A stretch of 14,791 bases of DNA from CAZKTF01 sp964555565. Its GTDB lineage: Bacteria; Planctomycetota; JAJSAM01; JAKLKS01. Positions 12,784 to 14,791 of this stretch are shown here, piece by piece. The position numbers were made by a program, and so were the translations under genes. The notes below the pieces were generated by a model. It did no database searches, was not told the origin of the DNA, and saw nothing but the letters and a program-made list of their open reading frames with translations. The stretch spans positions 1 through 14,791 of the forward strand of contig CAZKTF010000078.1 of the NCBI GenBank assembly GCA_964555565.1. The letters run 5' to 3'. Positions within the stretch are counted from its first letter, which is position 1. Every line of letters starts with the position of its first letter.

Positions 12784-14570
12784 GGGTCCTCCTCTCCTGG
12801 CTGCGGGACCTGGCGTCCTGGGAGGGCCCCCCGTCCGAGGCTGCCCGTCTCCTCACGGACCGGGGCCTGCCCGTTCCCGGCTGGGAGGTCCACGGCGACG
12901 ACGCGGTCCTCGAGTTGGAGATCACCTCGAACCGGGGGGACTGCCTCTCCCACCTGGGTGTGGCCCGCGAACTCGCCGCGGCGGCCGGGCTCCGCCTCCC
13001 GGACCCGGAGGCCCCCGCGCTCCCGCCGCCCAGGAGGGGGGCGCCCGCCGCCTCCTCCCTCGTCGCGGTGCGCGTGGAGGACCCCGCCCTCTGCCCCGGC
13101 TACGTCGCCCGCGTCCTCCTCGACTCCGGCGCGGGAGCGGTCCCTCCCCTCGTCGCGCGCCGCCTCTCCGCGCTCGGCGTGAGGTTCGTGAGCACTCTCG
13201 TGGACCTCACGAACTACGTGATGCTCGAGCGCGGGCAGCCGCTCCACGCCTTCGACCTCGACCGCCTCGCCGGGGGCCGCATCCTGGTCCGCCGGTCCCG
13301 GGCCGGGGAGACGCTCCTCACCCTCGACGGGCGCGAGCGGCGCCTCCCTCCGGGCCTCCTCGTCATCGCCGACGCGGAGCGCCCGGTCGCGGTGGCGGGG
13401 GTGATGGGGGGGAAGGACAGCGAGGTCGGCCCCGGCACGCGCCGCGTCGTCCTGGAGTCGGCCCGGTTCGACCCGGGCGCGGTGCGCGCCTCGGCCGCCG
13501 CGCTCGGCCTCGCCACCGACGCGAGTTCGCTGTTCTCGCGCCGGGTGGACCCGGCGGAGATGGAGGACTCCTCGGCCCGGGCCCTGGCCCTCATGACGGA
13601 GGCCACGGGGGGGACGGCGGCCCGCGGCGCGGTCCGCGCGGGCCCGGCGGCGAAGCGGCGGCCGCGCGGACCCGTGGTGGCGCTCCGGTTCGCGCGCCTC
13701 GAGCGGATCCTCGGCGTGCGGGTACCGGGCGCGGAGGCCCTGCAGGCGCTCCGGGGGCTGGGGTTCGAGACCGTCCGGAAGGACGGGAAGGGGCTGCGCG
13801 TCCGCGTCCCCACGCACCGCCTGGGCGACGTCGCCCGGGAGGAGGACCTCGTCGAGGAGGTGGCGAGGAGCCGGGGGTACGAGCGCATCCCCGCCCGCGT
13901 GGCGCTCCCGGTCCGCCCGGTTCCCGTCTCCCGCGTCTCCCGGGTGGAGGCCGCGGTCCGGCGCGCGCTGACCGGGGCCGGCTTCCACGAGGCCCTCACC
14001 CTCCCCTTCACGGCGGAGGGCCCGCTCGACGACCCGTCCCCGTGGACCGATCGGCCCGCGGTCCGGGTGGTGAAGCCGGTGCGGGCCGAGGAGCCCCTCC
14101 TCCGCCGCTCGCTCCTGGGCCCGCTCCTCCGCTCGCTGGAGCGCAACCGCGCCCGCGGAGTCGAGGGGGCGCGCCTGTTCGAGGCCTCCACGGTCTTCCT
14201 CCCGGCGGACGGGCCGGGCCGCCCGTTGGAGCGGCGCATGCTCGCGGGCGCCCTGGAGGGGGAGTTCCCCGGGGCGCGCGGGGCGGTGGAGGCGGTGCTC
14301 GAGGCGCTCGGGCTCGCCGGGTCGGTGGCCGCCGGCCCCGCCGCCCCCGGGGACCGGGTGGAGCCGCTCGACCCCGCGCGCACGGCGCGCCTCGATCTGG
14401 GCGGGGCGCCGCTCGGCTGGGCCGGGGAGCTCTCGGCGGAGGCGGCGCGCGGGCTCCGCGTGCCCGTGGAGGGTTTCCGCGTGGCGGCCTTCGAGCTCGA
14501 CCTGGGACTCCTCACGCGGGAGGCGAGGCTGGACCGCCCGGTGGCGGCCGTTCCCGCGTTCCCCGTCCGG
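12780..14570 (+). CDS. pheT: Phenylalanyl-tRNA synthetase beta subunit, short form, 3' end missing
   Basis: The start is the GTG within the pheS stop (gtga, 4-nt overlap), implying coupled translation. About 597 residues are present. The EMAP/OB tRNA-binding domain that normally follows the first ~40 residues is absent: the sequence goes from SWLRDL and PGWEVHG straight to LELEITSNRGDCLSH (E47). Next come the B3/B4 editing domain (about 105-285; VDLTNYVMLERGQPLHAFD, VAVAGVMGGKDSEV), the B5 domain (about 302-370) and the catalytic-like domain (from about 385; GFHEALTLPF). The expected C-terminal FDX-ACB domain should begin at PAFP-VR near 14565, but the sequence then becomes unrelated (MKRRARRG...). 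The frame happens to run to a TAG at 14781. Truncation by misassembly is likelier than a real gene fusion. Confidence 0.9.
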
Positions 14571-14791
14571 AGTGCGGGGATGAAGCGTCGCGCCAGACGC
14601 GGGATGACGATCATCGCGACGAGCATCGCCAGACCGATCACCCGGTCGTCGTCCGCGAGCGATGCAGCGGCGATGCTCGTCCCGAGTAGGAGTGCGAACC
14701 ACACGAGATCGCCGACGATCGCCGACACCCAGCCGGCGACGCGGGGAACCGCGAGTCCGGTCGCGAGCATCCCGGCGGTGTAGATGTCCGC
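14570..14791 (-). CDS. Fragment of an unrelated membrane protein, open at the window edge and cut at the pheT junction
   Basis: Read on the minus strand, the frame enters from the right edge and encodes two convincing hydrophobic segments. The first is VSAIVGDLVWFALLLGTSIA, followed by an acidic turn (ADDDR), then VIGLAMLVAMIVIP and a basic RLARRF end. Antisense frames elsewhere in the window give Arg/Pro/Ala-rich noise, so this looks like true coding sequence. Below about 14570 the same frame becomes the antisense of pheT. The protein family is not recognisable from ~74 residues. The start and true end are both absent. It is probably a chimeric contig end or an insertion into pheT. Confidence 0.6.

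Overview
This is a very GC-rich (about 70-75%) bacterial chromosomal segment that is mostly housekeeping genes. I see 14 protein-coding loci, no rRNA, tRNA, CRISPR array or recognisable transposase. Several traits make me lean towards a high-GC Planctomycetota-like bacterium, from memory of those families and not from any search. PheS has a Ser-Gln-Thr-Ser motif in place of the usual Thr-His-Thr-Ser. PheT is short and lacks the EMAP/OB tRNA-binding domain. There is also a pair of exported TPR proteins and a secreted Ig-like protein. The phylum is an inference only.

Layout, left to right. At 3-473 is the C-terminal receiver domain of a probable larger protein, entering from the left edge through a Pro/Ala-rich linker. 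miaB (tRNA methylthiotransferase) and ribD (riboflavin synthesis) follow on + with a 4-nt gap (514-2986). The convergent spacer 2987-3258 holds two 98-bp direct repeats plus an inverted partial copy built around the palindrome ggggtcagacccc. On the minus strand, ndk, a TPR lipoprotein and an exported SH3-like/TPR protein form a likely transcription unit (6050 down to 3259). Divergent from ndk is aspS (6204-8042), interrupted by 10 Ns and an implausible poly-G stretch. Next is a near-consensus sigma70 promoter and a structured leader in front of a secreted protein with an Ig-like domain (8292-10259), closed by a perfect 14-bp hairpin. Last comes the classical translation cluster infC-rpmI-rplT-pheS-pheT (10441 onward). 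pheT breaks off near 14570, where an unrelated membrane-protein fragment on the minus strand begins.

How the genes fit together: miaB, aspS, infC, rpmI, rplT, pheS and pheT all serve translation; ndk and ribD are nucleotide and flavin metabolism; the three exported proteins belong to the cell envelope. I did not find a convincing new biological system. The most rewarding oddities are the repeat element at 2994-3240, the strongly promoted secreted protein with an unassigned C-terminal half, the divergent RibD and PheS active-site motifs, and the probable assembly faults at 7345-7440 and near 14570.
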